From positions 62,001-126,000 of the forward strand of contig NZ_BPQQ01000040.1 of the NCBI RefSeq assembly GCF_022179325.1: DNA of 64,000 bases, written 5' to 3'. The position numbers and the translations under genes are program-made. Source of the stretch: Methylobacterium isbiliense (GTDB lineage Bacteria; Pseudomonadota; Alphaproteobacteria; Rhizobiales; Beijerinckiaceae). Each line of letters opens with the position of its first letter. Position 1 is the stretch's first letter. Below are positions 1 to 8,141 of the stretch, in pieces. The notes beneath the pieces were generated by a model. It was not told where the DNA came from. It did no database searches and saw only the letters and a list, made by a program, of their open reading frames with translations.

Positions 1-885
1 TCGGGCGTGGCCGACCACTACGCCACCGACGACGCCCACGCGCTCGCGATCCTGCGCCGCATCGTCGGCACGCTCAACAGCGTCAAGCGGCCGGACCTCG
101 ACATCGCGCCGCCGCACGACCCGCTCCACCCCGCCGAGGATCTCGACGCGATCGTGCCGGTGGACCTGCGCAAGCAGTACGACGCGCGCGAGCTGATCGC
201 CCGCCTCGTCGACGGCTCCGAGTTCGACGAGTTCAAGCGGCTCTACGGCACCACGCTGGTCACGGGCTTCGCGCGCCTGTGGGGCATGCCGGTGGGGATC
301 CTGGCCAACAACGGCATCCTCTACTCGGAGAGCGCGCTCAAGGGGGCGCATTTCATCGAGCTGTGCTGCCAGCGCCGGATCCCGCTCCTGTTCCTGCAGA
401 ACATCTCGGGCTTCATGGTCGGGCGCGAGGTCGAGGCGGGCGGCATCGCCAAGAACGGCGCCAAGCTCGTCACCGCGGTGGCGACCGCCGCGGTGCCCAA
501 GCTCACGCTCCTCGTCGGCGGCTCCTACGGGGCGGGCAATTACGGCATGTGCGGCCGGGCCTACTCGCCCCGCTTCCTGTTCGCGTGGCCGAACTCGCGC
601 ATCTCGGTCATGGGCGCCGAGCAGGCGGCGAGCGTGCTCGCCACCGTGCGGCGCGACAACATCGAGGCCTCCGGCGGCACCTGGGCGGCGGAGGAGGAGG
701 AGGCGTTCAAGGCCCCGATCCGCTCCGGCTTCGAGGCCGAGGGATCGCCCTACTACGCCACCGCGCGGCTGTGGGACGACGGCATCATCCTGCCCGAGGA
801 GACGCGCCGGGTGCTCGGCCTCGCCCTCTCGGCCGCCCTGAACGCCCCCGTGCCGGAGACCCGGTTCGGCCTGTTCCGGATGTGA
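1..885 (+). CDS. mccB: Acyl-CoA carboxylase beta (carboxyltransferase) subunit, probably methylcrotonyl-CoA carboxylase; 5' end outside window
   Basis: Carboxyltransferase half of a biotin-dependent acyl-CoA carboxylase, which moves carboxylate from carboxybiotin to the acyl-CoA. The frame is open from base 1, so the gene begins upstream; 294 codons remain of the roughly 535 usual for the family. The visible part has the [19 protein letters not shown] stretch, a glycine-rich [20 protein letters not shown] oxyanion region and [10 protein letters not shown], a pattern I associate with methylcrotonyl-CoA carboxylase (leucine degradation) more than propionyl-CoA carboxylase. The alpha subunit follows within 20-45 bp. 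The internal GTG at 7 is not the start. Assignment to the MCC subtype is inference. Confidence 0.88.
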   Translation, partial: SGVADHYATDDAHALAILRRIVGTLNSVKRPDLDIAPPHDPLHPAEDLDAIVPVDLRKQYDARELIARLVDGSEFDEFKRLYGTTLVTGFARLWGMPVGILANNGILYSESALKGAHFIELCCQRRIPLLFLQNISGFMVGREVEAGGIAKNGAKLVTAVATAAVPKLTLLVGGSYGAGNYGMCGRAYSPRFLFAWPNSRISVMGAEQAASVLATVRRDNIEASGGTWAAEEEEAFKAPIRSGFEAEGSPYYATARLWDDGIILPEETRRVLGLALSAALNAPVPETRFGLFRM

Positions 886-904
886 CCCCCAAGAGATCGC
901 ACGG

Positions 905-2878
905 ATGAGTTCGCACAGGGACAGCTGCATGACCGGGCTCCGCTCCGTCCTCATCGCCAACCGGGGCGAGATCGCCTGCCGGGTCATCCGCACCGCCCGG
1001 CGCCTGGGCCTGCGCACCATCGCGGTGTACTCGGAGGCGGATCGGCGCGCGCTGCACGTGGCGCTGGCCGACGAGGCGCATGCGATCGGGCCGGCGGCGG
1101 CGGCCGAATCCTACCTGCGCATCGACCGCATCCTCGACGTGGCCAAGCGCAGCGGCGCCGAGAGCATCCATCCGGGCTACGGCTTCCTGTCCGAGCGGCC
1201 GGACTTCGCCGAGGCCTGCGCGGCGGCCGGCATCGTCTTCGTCGGCCCGCCCGCCGGGGCGATCCGGGCGATGGGCCTCAAGGATGCCGCCAAGGCCCTG
1301 GTCGCCGAGGCCGGGGTGCCGGTGGTGCCGGGCTACCACGGCGCGCGCCAGGAGCCCGATTTCCTCGCCGCCGAGGCGGCGGCGATCGGCTACCCGGTCC
1401 TGATCAAGGCGGTGGCGGGCGGCGGCGGCAAGGGCATGCGCCGCGTCGCGCTTCCGGAGGATTTCGCCGCCGCCCTCGAAGGGGCGCAGCGCGAGGCGCA
1501 AGGGGCGTTCGGCGACCCGCGCGTCCTGGTCGAGAAGTACGTGCTGAGCCCCCGCCACGTCGAGATCCAGGTCTTCTGCGACGCGCACGGCCACGCCGTG
1601 CACCTGTTCGAGCGCGACTGCTCGCTCCAGCGCCGCCACCAGAAGGTGATCGAGGAGGCGCCCGCCCCCGGCATGCCGCCGGAGGTCCGCGCCGCCATGG
1701 GCCGGGCCGCCGTCGAGGCCGCCCGGGCGGTGGGCTATGTCGGGGCCGGCACGGTCGAGTTCATCGCCGACGGCCGCGAGGGCCTGAAGCCGGACGGCTT
1801 CTGGTTCATGGAGATGAACACGCGTCTCCAGGTCGAGCATCCGGTCACCGAGGCGATCACCGGGCTCGACCTCGTGGAATGGCAGTTCCGGGTCGCGGCG
1901 GGCGAGCCGCTGCCGCTCGCCCAGGACGACCTCGCGATCCGCGGCCACGCCGTCGAGGCGCGGCTCTACGCAGAGGATCCGGCCGCGGGCTTCCTGCCCT
2001 CCACCGGGCGGCTGCGCGCCCTCGACCTGCCCGCGGGGGAGGGCGTGCGCGTCGATACCGGCGTGCGGGCGGGCGATACGGTCTCGCCCTTCTACGACCC
2101 GATGATCGCCAAGCTGATCGCCCACGGGGAGAGCCGCGATCAGGCCCTCGACCGGCTGGCGCAGGCGCTGGGCCGCACCCTGGTGGCCGGCCCCAAGGCG
2201 AACGTCGCCTTCCTGAAGGCGCTGGCCGAGGCGGAGGAATTCCGGGCCGGCCGCTTCGACACCGGCTTCATCGACCGCAACCTCGACGCGCTCACCGGCC
2301 GGGCGGCCGGCCTCGACCCCGACGCGGTGCGGGCAGGGGTCGAGGCCCTCGTCGCCGCCGTCGCGGCGCCCGCGCCGGGCCGGGGCTCGCCCTGGGATCG
2401 CGCGGACGGGTTCCAGCTCGGCGCCGGGCGGCGCCAGGCCTATCCCGTCCTGATCGAGGGCGAGGCGCGCGAGGTGGTCCTGGCCTGGCCCGAAGGCGGC
2501 GGCGCGCTCGCCGTCGAGGCCGGGGAGGGGAGGGGAGCGGCCCCCGTGGTGGTGCCGACCGAGCGCGGCGTGCTGGTGGTGGCGGGCGGGCGGCAGGTCG
2601 CGATCGAACCGCCCGATCCGTTCGACGTCGACCTCGACCACGCCGGCGCGGGCGGCACCGTCAAGGCGCCGATGCACGGCCGCCTCGTCGCGGTCTTCGT
2701 GCGCCCCGGCGAGCGCGTGACGAAGGGCCAGCGCCTCGCCATCGTCGAGGCGATGAAGATGGAGCACGCCCTCGCGGCGCCCGCGGACGGCGAGGTGACG
2801 GAGGTGACGGCGGAGGCCGGCGCGCAGGTCGCGGAGGGCGCGCGCCTCATCAGCATCCGCACGGAGGACGACGCATGA
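905..2878 (+). CDS. mccA: Acyl-CoA carboxylase alpha subunit (biotin carboxylase plus biotin carrier), methylcrotonyl-CoA carboxylase type
   Basis: Carboxylates its own biotin with bicarbonate and ATP and hands it to the beta subunit. The order is an N-terminal biotin carboxylase domain (LIANRGEIACRVIRT near residue 20), an ATP-grasp glycine loop KAVAGGGGKGMRR near 165-178, the EMNTRLQVEHPVTE active-site stretch near 303-316, and a C-terminal biotinyl domain with EAMKM, where Lys618 is the biotinylated residue. The 657-residue length fits the family. An alternative ATG lies at 929, which would begin just before the conserved region; the choice between 905 and 929 is open. The stop overlaps the next start (ATGA). 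Confidence 0.92.
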   Translation: MSSHRDSCMTGLRSVLIANRGEIACRVIRTARRLGLRTIAVYSEADRRALHVALADEAHAIGPAAAAESYLRIDRILDVAKRSGAESIHPGYGFLSERPDFAEACAAAGIVFVGPPAGAIRAMGLKDAAKALVAEAGVPVVPGYHGARQEPDFLAAEAAAIGYPVLIKAVAGGGGKGMRRVALPEDFAAALEGAQREAQGAFGDPRVLVEKYVLSPRHVEIQVFCDAHGHAVHLFERDCSLQRRHQKVIEEAPAPGMPPEVRAAMGRAAVEAARAVGYVGAGTVEFIADGREGLKPDGFWFMEMNTRLQVEHPVTEAITGLDLVEWQFRVAAGEPLPLAQDDLAIRGHAVEARLYAEDPAAGFLPSTGRLRALDLPAGEGVRVDTGVRAGDTVSPFYDPMIAKLIAHGESRDQALDRLAQALGRTLVAGPKANVAFLKALAEAEEFRAGRFDTGFIDRNLDALTGRAAGLDPDAVRAGVEALVAAVAAPAPGRGSPWDRADGFQLGAGRRQAYPVLIEGEAREVVLAWPEGGGALAVEAGEGRGAAPVVVPTERGVLVVAGGRQVAIEPPDPFDVDLDHAGAGGTVKAPMHGRLVAVFVRPGERVTKGQRLAIVEAMKMEHALAAPADGEVTEVTAEAGAQVAEGARLISIRTEDDA

Positions 2879-3372
2879 CGAGCCCCAACCCCGTCCCGAC
2901 CCATCCCCGCGGCGGCCTCTACTTCGAGGATTTCGAGGTCGGGCACGTCTTCCGCCATCGCCTCACCCGCACGGTGACGCAGATGGACAACATGCTGTTC
3001 TCCAACATGACGCTCAACCCGCAGCCCCTGCACATCGACGCGCATTTCTGCGCCACCGAGACCGAGTGGGGGCGGCCGCTGATGAACTCGCTCTTCACCC
3101 TCGGGCTGATGATCGGCATCTCGGTCAACGACACCACGGTGGGCACCACGATCGGCAATCTCGGCATGACCGACGTGCGCTTCCCCGCGCCGCTCTTCGA
3201 GGGGGATTCGATCCGGGTCGAGACCGAGGTGGCGGCCAAGCGCGAATCGCGCTCGCGCCCCGATGCCGGCCTCGTCGAGTTCCTGCACCGCGCCTACAAG
3301 CAGGACGGCACGCTCGTCGCCGAGTGCCGGCGCCAGGCCTTCATGCGCCGCCGCCCGGCGGAGGCCGCCTGA
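2875..3372 (+). CDS. MaoC-like (hot-dog fold) enoyl-CoA hydratase family protein
   Basis: Small hot-dog-fold protein of 165 residues, of the MaoC type that hydrates enoyl-CoA double bonds. It starts with GGLYFEDFEVGHVF, typical for the family, then NPQPLHIDAHFC, which resembles the hydratase motif but with Gln-Pro-Leu where R-hydratases usually have Asp-x-x-Pro-x-H. The ATG overlaps the stop of the carboxylase alpha gene by 4 bases and its own stop overlaps the next start (TGATG), so the protein is made in step with its neighbours. A role in the same acyl-CoA degradation route is inferred from this coupling; the substrate cannot be read from sequence. Confidence 0.85.
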   Translation: MTSPNPVPTHPRGGLYFEDFEVGHVFRHRLTRTVTQMDNMLFSNMTLNPQPLHIDAHFCATETEWGRPLMNSLFTLGLMIGISVNDTTVGTTIGNLGMTDVRFPAPLFEGDSIRVETEVAAKRESRSRPDAGLVEFLHRAYKQDGTLVAECRRQAFMRRRPAEAA

Positions 3373-4241
3373 TGCGCTCGCTGCTCTTCGTGCCGGGCGA
3401 TTCCCCCCGCAAGCTCGACAAGGCCCTCGATTCCGGCGCGGACGCCCTGATCCTCGACCTGGAGGACTCGGTCGCGCCGAGCGAGAAGCCGGCGGCCCGG
3501 GCCGCCGCCGCGGCCTTCCTCGCCCGCACCCGCGGCGCGGCCGCCCGGCCCCAGCTCTACGTGCGCATCAACGCCCTCGATACGGGGCTCGCCGACGACG
3601 ACCTCGCGGCGGTGATGCCGGCCGGCCCCGACGGGATCATGCTGCCCAAGGCCGTCGGCGGGGCGGACGTGGCGGCGCTCGGCGCGCGGCTCGCGGTGCA
3701 CGAGGCGCAGGCGGACCTCCCCGACGGCGCGACCCGCATCCTGCCGATCGCCACCGAGACCGCGCAGGCGGTGTTCGCGCTCGGCACCCTGGCCGGCGCG
3801 AGCCCGCGGCTCGTCGGCCTGACCTGGGGGGCGGAGGATCTCTCGGCCGATCTCGGGGCGGAGACGAACCGCGACGAGGCCGGCTGGACCGCGCCGTTCC
3901 GGCTCGCCCGCAACCTCGCGCTGCTCGCCGCCGCCGCCGCGGAAGTCGACCCGATCGACACCATCAACGCCGCCTTCCGCGACCTCGACGGTTTGGCCCG
4001 CGAGTGCCGCGAGGCGCGGCGCGACGGCTTTACCGGCAAGATGGCGATCCATCCGGCGCAGGTGCCGGTGATCAACGCGGCCTTCACGCCCTCGCAGGCC
4101 GAGATCGCCCGGGCGCGGGCGGTGGTGGCGGCCTTCGCGCAGGCCCCCGGCACCGGCGTGGTCGGCGTCGAGGGCCAGATGCTCGACCGCCCGCACCTGC
4201 GGCGCGCCGAGCGGCTGCTGGCGCGGGTGAAGCCCGCGTGA
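3372..4241 (+). CDS. HpcH/HpaI-CitE family lyase (citrate lyase beta / malyl-CoA-type)
   Basis: TIM-barrel C-C lyase of the CitE group, 289 residues, which cleaves or forms 3-hydroxyacyl-CoA bonds (citryl-CoA, malyl-CoA, methylmalyl-CoA or hydroxymethylglutaryl-CoA-like substrates) with Mg2+. It has the typical N-terminus MRSLLFVPGDSPRKLDKAL, the ALILDLEDSVAPSEK metal-site motif, LPKAVGG, IATETAQAVFAL and LTWGAEDLSADLGA. The start overlaps the MaoC stop. As the fourth member of a carboxylase-hydratase operon it could cleave the hydrated product, as hydroxymethylglutaryl-CoA lyase does in leucine breakdown. That is inference; the CitE family alone does not fix the substrate. Confidence 0.88.
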   Translation: MRSLLFVPGDSPRKLDKALDSGADALILDLEDSVAPSEKPAARAAAAAFLARTRGAAARPQLYVRINALDTGLADDDLAAVMPAGPDGIMLPKAVGGADVAALGARLAVHEAQADLPDGATRILPIATETAQAVFALGTLAGASPRLVGLTWGAEDLSADLGAETNRDEAGWTAPFRLARNLALLAAAAAEVDPIDTINAAFRDLDGLARECREARRDGFTGKMAIHPAQVPVINAAFTPSQAEIARARAVVAAFAQAPGTGVVGVEGQMLDRPHLRRAERLLARVKPA

Positions 4242-4330
4242 TCTCTCGGCGGCGGGGCGGCGGGTCGGACTTCTCGCGCCGGATCTCCTGTGCGACCCTT
4301 GTCCGGACGTTAGAACCCGGTGGCAGGAAC

Positions 4331-4594
4331 GTGGAACTCACCGTCGCCATCCCGGATGATCTCGCCGAGCGGCTGGGAGCCGATGGCGAGGACATCGCCC
4401 GTCGCGCGCTCGAAGCCTTCGCGGTCGAGGCTTATCGGGCCGAACGCCTGACCTTGCCGGAATTGCGCCGACTGCTCGGCTTCGGCACCCGCGCGGCTCT
4501 GGACGCCTTCCTCAAGGCGCGCGGCATCTATGCTCCGCTCGAACTCGCGGATATCGACCAGGATCGGGCCGACCTCTCACGCCTGGGCTTATGA
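4331..4594 (+). CDS. UPF0175 family antitoxin
   Basis: A protein of 87 residues matching the UPF0175 family: an N-terminal strand LTVAIPDDLAERLG, a helix pair ARRALEAFAVEAYRAERLTLPELRRLLGF and a C-terminal LADIDQDRADLSRL. These proteins are paired with DUF3368 PIN-like toxins, as here. I chose the GTG at 4331 (preceded by AGGAA) because the family starts with this strand; the frame is open upstream but that part does not look like the family. The stop overlaps the toxin ATG by 4 bases, the usual arrangement. It probably binds its own promoter and neutralises the toxin. Confidence 0.8.
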   Translation: MELTVAIPDDLAERLGADGEDIARRALEAFAVEAYRAERLTLPELRRLLGFGTRAALDAFLKARGIYAPLELADIDQDRADLSRLGL

Positions 4595-5172
4595 GCTTGC
4601 GGGTCGTCGCGGATACTGGGCCGCTGAACTATCTGCTGCTGATCGGCCAGATCGATCTGCTGCCGCACCTGTTCGACGGCGTGTGCGTGCCTCGGGCCGT
4701 GCAGGTTGAATTGAGTCATCGCGATGCGCCCGATGCGGTCCGGCTCTGGATCGCCGGTGATCCAGACTGGCTGACCGTGTGCCCCGATCCGATGATCGAG
4801 GAGGATGCGCTGCGCATGCTGGACGAGGGCGAGCGGGCCGCGATCGCGCTGGCGATCGCGCTGCGGGCCGACCTGATCCTCATGGATGACCGGGCCGGAG
4901 TCGGCGCCGCCCGGGCCAGGGCCTTCGCCGTCACGGGAACGCTGGGGATCTTGGATCTTGCAGCGCGGCGGGGCCTGATCGACTTGGAGCGTGCCGTGAC
5001 CCGGTTGCGCGGGACGAGCTTCCGGTGCCGCCCCGCCCTGCTCGACGCGCTCCTGGACCGCCATCGCGCCGAGATGGGCGCGTCCGATCGCGGCGCCCGC
5101 GACATCCTGGAGCATGATGCCGAAAAGGAGCCCGGTTCTCCGAGGCCATCCCGTGATCCAGCGCAAGCCTGA
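4591..5172 (+). CDS. DUF3368 PIN-like toxin, with a C-terminal tail derived from a repeat
   Basis: PIN-like nuclease of the DUF3368 family, 193 residues, probably the toxin of the pair. Candidate metal-binding acids sit in VVADTGPLNYL (Asp8), VQVEL (Glu40), LDEGERAAIAL (Glu81) and LILMDD (Asp99/100). Related proteins usually run about 150-170 residues. The extra C-terminal part from about residue 174 is encoded by DNA (GAGCATGATGCCGAAAAG at 5110 onward) that looks like an intergenic palindromic repeat found in many Rhizobiales, so the original stop may have been lost. It may still be active since the PIN core is complete. Confidence 0.8.
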   Translation: MSLRVVADTGPLNYLLLIGQIDLLPHLFDGVCVPRAVQVELSHRDAPDAVRLWIAGDPDWLTVCPDPMIEEDALRMLDEGERAAIALAIALRADLILMDDRAGVGAARARAFAVTGTLGILDLAARRGLIDLERAVTRLRGTSFRCRPALLDALLDRHRAEMGASDRGARDILEHDAEKEPGSPRPSRDPAQA

Positions 5173-5215
5173 GCGAAGCGGGCCGCATGACGGCTCTGAT
5201 GTGGGAGAGGACCCG

Positions 5216-6442
5216 ATGCCCGAGCACTACGACGCGCGCGAGACCGAGAGTCCCGAAGCCCGCGACGCCGCCCTGTTCGCCCGCCTGCCCGCGGCGCTTG
5301 GCGCCGCCCTCGGCACGCCGGCCTATGCGGCGCATCTCGGCGGGATCGATCCCGAGGCGGTCACCGACCGGGCGGCGCTCGCCCGGCTGCCGGTGCTGCG
5401 CAAGGGCGAGATGCCGGCCCGCCAGCGCGAGGGGCTGCCCTTCGGCGGCTTCGTGCCGGTGCCGCCCGGGCGCTTTCCCCGGCTCTTCACCTCGCCGGGG
5501 CCGATCTTCGAGCCGCAGCGGTCGGGCGAGGATCCGTGGGGCGGGGCGCGCTGCCTGCACGCGGCGGGCTTCCGGCCGGGCGACGTGGTGCTCAACACCT
5601 TCGGCTACCACCTCACGCCGGGGGGCTTCATCTTCGACACGGCGGCCCGCGCGCTCGGCTGCGCGGTGATCCCGGCGGGTCCCGGCAACACCGAGCAGCA
5701 GCTCGACCTGATCGAGGCCTACCGCCCGGCCGGCTATTGCGGCACGCCCGACTTCCTGAAGATCCTGGTCGAGGCGGGCCGGGCGGCCTCCCGGGACGTG
5801 TCGTCGGTCCGCAAGGCCCTCGTCTCGGGCGCGGCCTTCCCGCCCTCGCTGCAGCAGGCGGTGGCGGCCCTCGGCATCGAGGCGTATCAGGCCTACGCCA
5901 CGGCGGATGTCGGCTTCATCGCCTACGAGACGCCCGCCCGCGAGGGGCTCCTCGTCAACGAGGACCTGATCCTCGAGATCGTGCGGCCGGGCACCGGCGA
6001 CCCGGTGCCGGAGGGCGAGGTCGGCGAGATCGTCGTGACGGTGCTCGATCCCGACCGGCCGCTGATCCGCTACGCGCTCGGCGATCTCACGGCGGCGCTG
6101 CCGGGGCCGAGCCCCTGCGGGCGCACCGGGCCGCGCATCCGCGGCTGGATGGGCCGGGCCGATCAGGCCGCCAAGGTGAAGGGGATGTTCGTGCGCCCCG
6201 AGCAGATGGCCGAGATCGCCCGCCGCCATCCGGAGCTCAGGCGGCTGCGCCTCGTGGTGACGCGGGCCGACGAGACCGACGCGATGACCCTGAAGGCCGA
6301 GGCGGACCAGGAGGTCTCCGCGGACGCCGTCGCCGAGACGCTGCGGGCGGTGACCAAGCTCAAGGGCGCGGTCGCGATCGTGCCGCCCGGCAGCCTGCCG
6401 AACGACGGCAAGGTCATCGCAGACGAGCGGCCAGCCGGGTGA
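5216..6442 (+). CDS. PaaK-like phenylacetate-CoA ligase family protein (AMP-forming)
   Basis: A 408-residue adenylate-forming enzyme of the PaaK type, activating an aromatic or other acid to its CoA ester. It shows the family's late core YQAYATADVGFIAYE (substrate/ATP site), LLVNEDLILEIVRPGTGDPVP, VVTVLDPDRPLIRYALGDL (hinge region) and VKGMFVRPEQMAEI. The ATG at 5216 follows GGGAGAGG, a good ribosome site; the frame is open further up into the toxin gene. Its end overlaps the end of the convergent TetR gene by 29 bases. It is adjacent to an importer with its own acyl-CoA ligase, so a role in acid catabolism is likely. The substrate is unknown. Confidence 0.85.
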   Translation: MPEHYDARETESPEARDAALFARLPAALGAALGTPAYAAHLGGIDPEAVTDRAALARLPVLRKGEMPARQREGLPFGGFVPVPPGRFPRLFTSPGPIFEPQRSGEDPWGGARCLHAAGFRPGDVVLNTFGYHLTPGGFIFDTAARALGCAVIPAGPGNTEQQLDLIEAYRPAGYCGTPDFLKILVEAGRAASRDVSSVRKALVSGAAFPPSLQQAVAALGIEAYQAYATADVGFIAYETPAREGLLVNEDLILEIVRPGTGDPVPEGEVGEIVVTVLDPDRPLIRYALGDLTAALPGPSPCGRTGPRIRGWMGRADQAAKVKGMFVRPEQMAEIARRHPELRRLRLVVTRADETDAMTLKAEADQEVSADAVAETLRAVTKLKGAVAIVPPGSLPNDGKVIADERPAG

Positions 6443-7067
6443 GCGGGGCCGGGGGGGCCTGGACCGCCGCCTCCCCCTCGCCGCGCGCGAGCGCCAGCAC
6501 CATGCCGGTGAAGATGGCCTGCACGGCATCCGTCGAGAGCCGGCCGTCCGGCCGGTACCAGTTGCAGATGCCCGACAGCATGGCGAGGATGGCGAGCGTT
6601 CCCATCCGGGTGTCGGCGAGCTGGAACTCGCCGGTCTCGCGGCCGAGGTCGAGGATGGCGCCGAGCTTGCGCTCGTAGTCGCGCCGCATCGCCACGATGA
6701 CCTCGAGATTGTCCGGTTCGAGGCTGCGCAGCTCCGAGTAGCAGATGAAGACCTGCTGCGGCCGCTCGATGTGATAGGCGACGTGGAACTCCACGAACCG
6801 CTGCAGGCGCTCGGCCGCGCTCCCCTCCCGCAGCAGGGCCGCATCGAGCGCGGCGTGCAGATCCTGCATGTGGGTGCGGATCAGGTCGAACAGGAATTCC
6901 TGCTTGTTGCGGAAGTAGTTGTAGAGGGACCCCTGCTGGATGCCGACCTCGGCGGCGAGCTGGCGCAGGCTCATCGCCGCGTAGCCGTGGGTGTAGAGAA
7001 GCTGAAGGCCCGCCCTGCGGATCGCCTCCTCGGTTCTCGGCCCGGATGAGCCTGCGATGCGCGCCAT
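6414..7067 (-). CDS. TetR family transcriptional regulator
   Basis: A 217-residue regulator with the standard TetR helix-turn-helix near residues 12-55 (EEAIRRAGLQLLYTHGY, then LRQLAAEVGIQQGSLYNYFRNKQEFL) and a ligand-binding C-terminal domain typical of regulators of fatty acid or acyl-CoA genes. I chose the ATG at 7067, just before MARIAGSSG, since the open frame upstream runs through the intergenic region and looks non-coding. It diverges from the livG operon. The 238-bp gap holds a perfect 18-bp palindrome at 7149-7166 that could be its operator. It probably represses the importer cassette until an acyl-CoA ligand binds. Confidence 0.88.
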   Translation of the reverse strand: MARIAGSSGPRTEEAIRRAGLQLLYTHGYAAMSLRQLAAEVGIQQGSLYNYFRNKQEFLFDLIRTHMQDLHAALDAALLREGSAAERLQRFVEFHVAYHIERPQQVFICYSELRSLEPDNLEVIVAMRRDYERKLGAILDLGRETGEFQLADTRMGTLAILAMLSGICNWYRPDGRLSTDAVQAIFTGMVLALARGEGEAAVQAPPAPLTRLAARLR

Positions 7068-7148
7068 GTCCGTCCCGCGTCCTCTCCTGTCGACCTTATA
7101 CCGGAGCCGGTCCGAACGGCAGCGTCCCGGATCCGCCCCGCCGGGCAT

Positions 7149-7166
7149 CCCCGACGATCGTCGGGG
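7149..7166. promoter_or_regulatory. Perfect 18-bp palindrome, candidate TetR operator
   Basis: CCCCGACGATCGTCGGGG reads the same on both strands. It sits between the divergent TetR gene and the first Liv importer operon, where a TetR operator would be expected. A possible -10 hexamer TATAGT lies downstream at 7206-7211 and a TTGACG at 7178-7183, but their 22-base spacing is too long for a standard sigma-70 promoter. The assignment rests on position and symmetry only. Confidence 0.45.
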
Positions 7167-7304
7167 CCAGTGTACGCTTGACGGCCGGAAAAAAACAGTC
7201 GAACGTATAGTCGGCATGCAGGGCTCCGCTTCGCGGCGTGCATGACCCAGAGGCAGAGCCGCCCCGCGCACGAGGGCGGCCGCCGCTCCAGAGGGAGGTT
7301 GCCG

Positions 7305-8141
7305 GTGGCGGAGGCCCTAGAGGTTCGCCAGATCTCGCTGCGCTTCGGTGGCGTGAGGGCCCTGACGGATGTCGGGTTCACGGTCGCGCAGGGCGAGCTG
7401 TTCTCGATCATCGGCCCCAACGGCGCCGGCAAGACCTCGATGATCAACTGCATCTCGGGGCGCTACCGGCCGAGCGAGGGGCAGATCCTGTTCCACGGCC
7501 GCGACATCACCCGCGAGAAGACCAATGCGCGGCCGAAGCTCGGCATCGGCCGCACCTTCCAGAACCTCGCGCTGTTCCACCACATGACCGTGCTCGACAA
7601 CATCATGGTCGGCCGGCATCACCTGCTGCGCAACAACTTCCTGACCGGCTCGCTCTACTGGCTGCCGGGGGTGCGCGGCGAGGAGCTGGAGCACCGCCGC
7701 CGCGTCGAGGAGATCATCGACTTCCTCGACCTGCAGGCCTACCGCAAGGCCACCGCCGGCACCCTCTCGTACGGCCTGCGCAAGCGGGTCGAACTCGCCC
7801 GCGCGATGGCGCTCGAACCCAAGCTCATCCTCCTCGACGAGCCGATGGCCGGCATGAACCTCGAGGAGAAGGAGGACATGGCCCGCTACATCGTCGACCT
7901 CAACGAGGAGTTCGGCATGACGGTGGTGATGATCGAGCACGACATGGGCGTGGTGATGGACATCTCGCACCGGGTGATGGTGCTCGATTTCGGGCGCCGC
8001 ATCGCGCTCGGTCGCCCCGAGGCGGTGCTGGCCGATCCCCACGTGCGCCGCGCCTATCTGGGCGAGGAGGACGAGCCGGAGGCGGCGCCGGTCGCCGCGC
8101 CCGGCCGCGAGGCGCAGCCCCCGGTTCGGGCGGTGTCGTGA
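7305..8141 (+). CDS. livG: Liv-type ABC importer ATP-binding protein (LivG paralogue 1)
   Basis: ATPase of a branched-chain/aromatic acid-type importer. Walker A GPNGAGKT is near residue 38, followed by the LivG-specific GRTFQNLALF, the family-variant signature LSYGLRKRVELARA near 152 and Walker B LILLDEP near 174, then the LivG switch region MIEHDMGVVMD. I prefer the GTG at 7305, which has a strong GGGAGG six bases upstream; an in-frame ATG at 7242 would add 21 residues before the family's normal start. Its stop overlaps the start of the ligase gene (TGATG). It forms a pair with the LivF at 13513. Confidence 0.9.
   Translation: MAEALEVRQISLRFGGVRALTDVGFTVAQGELFSIIGPNGAGKTSMINCISGRYRPSEGQILFHGRDITREKTNARPKLGIGRTFQNLALFHHMTVLDNIMVGRHHLLRNNFLTGSLYWLPGVRGEELEHRRRVEEIIDFLDLQAYRKATAGTLSYGLRKRVELARAMALEPKLILLDEPMAGMNLEEKEDMARYIVDLNEEFGMTVVMIEHDMGVVMDISHRVMVLDFGRRIALGRPEAVLADPHVRRAYLGEEDEPEAAPVAAPGREAQPPVRAVS

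Noticed and set aside
785-2767. Long open frame on the minus strand over the carboxylase alpha gene (660 codons)
   Set aside because: Antisense shadow: Arg/Ala/Gly/His-rich product with no family pattern, opposite a clear biotin carboxylase. Such frames are routine at this GC content.
7178-7211. TTGACG / TATAGT as a sigma-70 promoter for livG1
   Set aside because: The spacing of 22 bases is outside the normal 16-18; kept only as a note.
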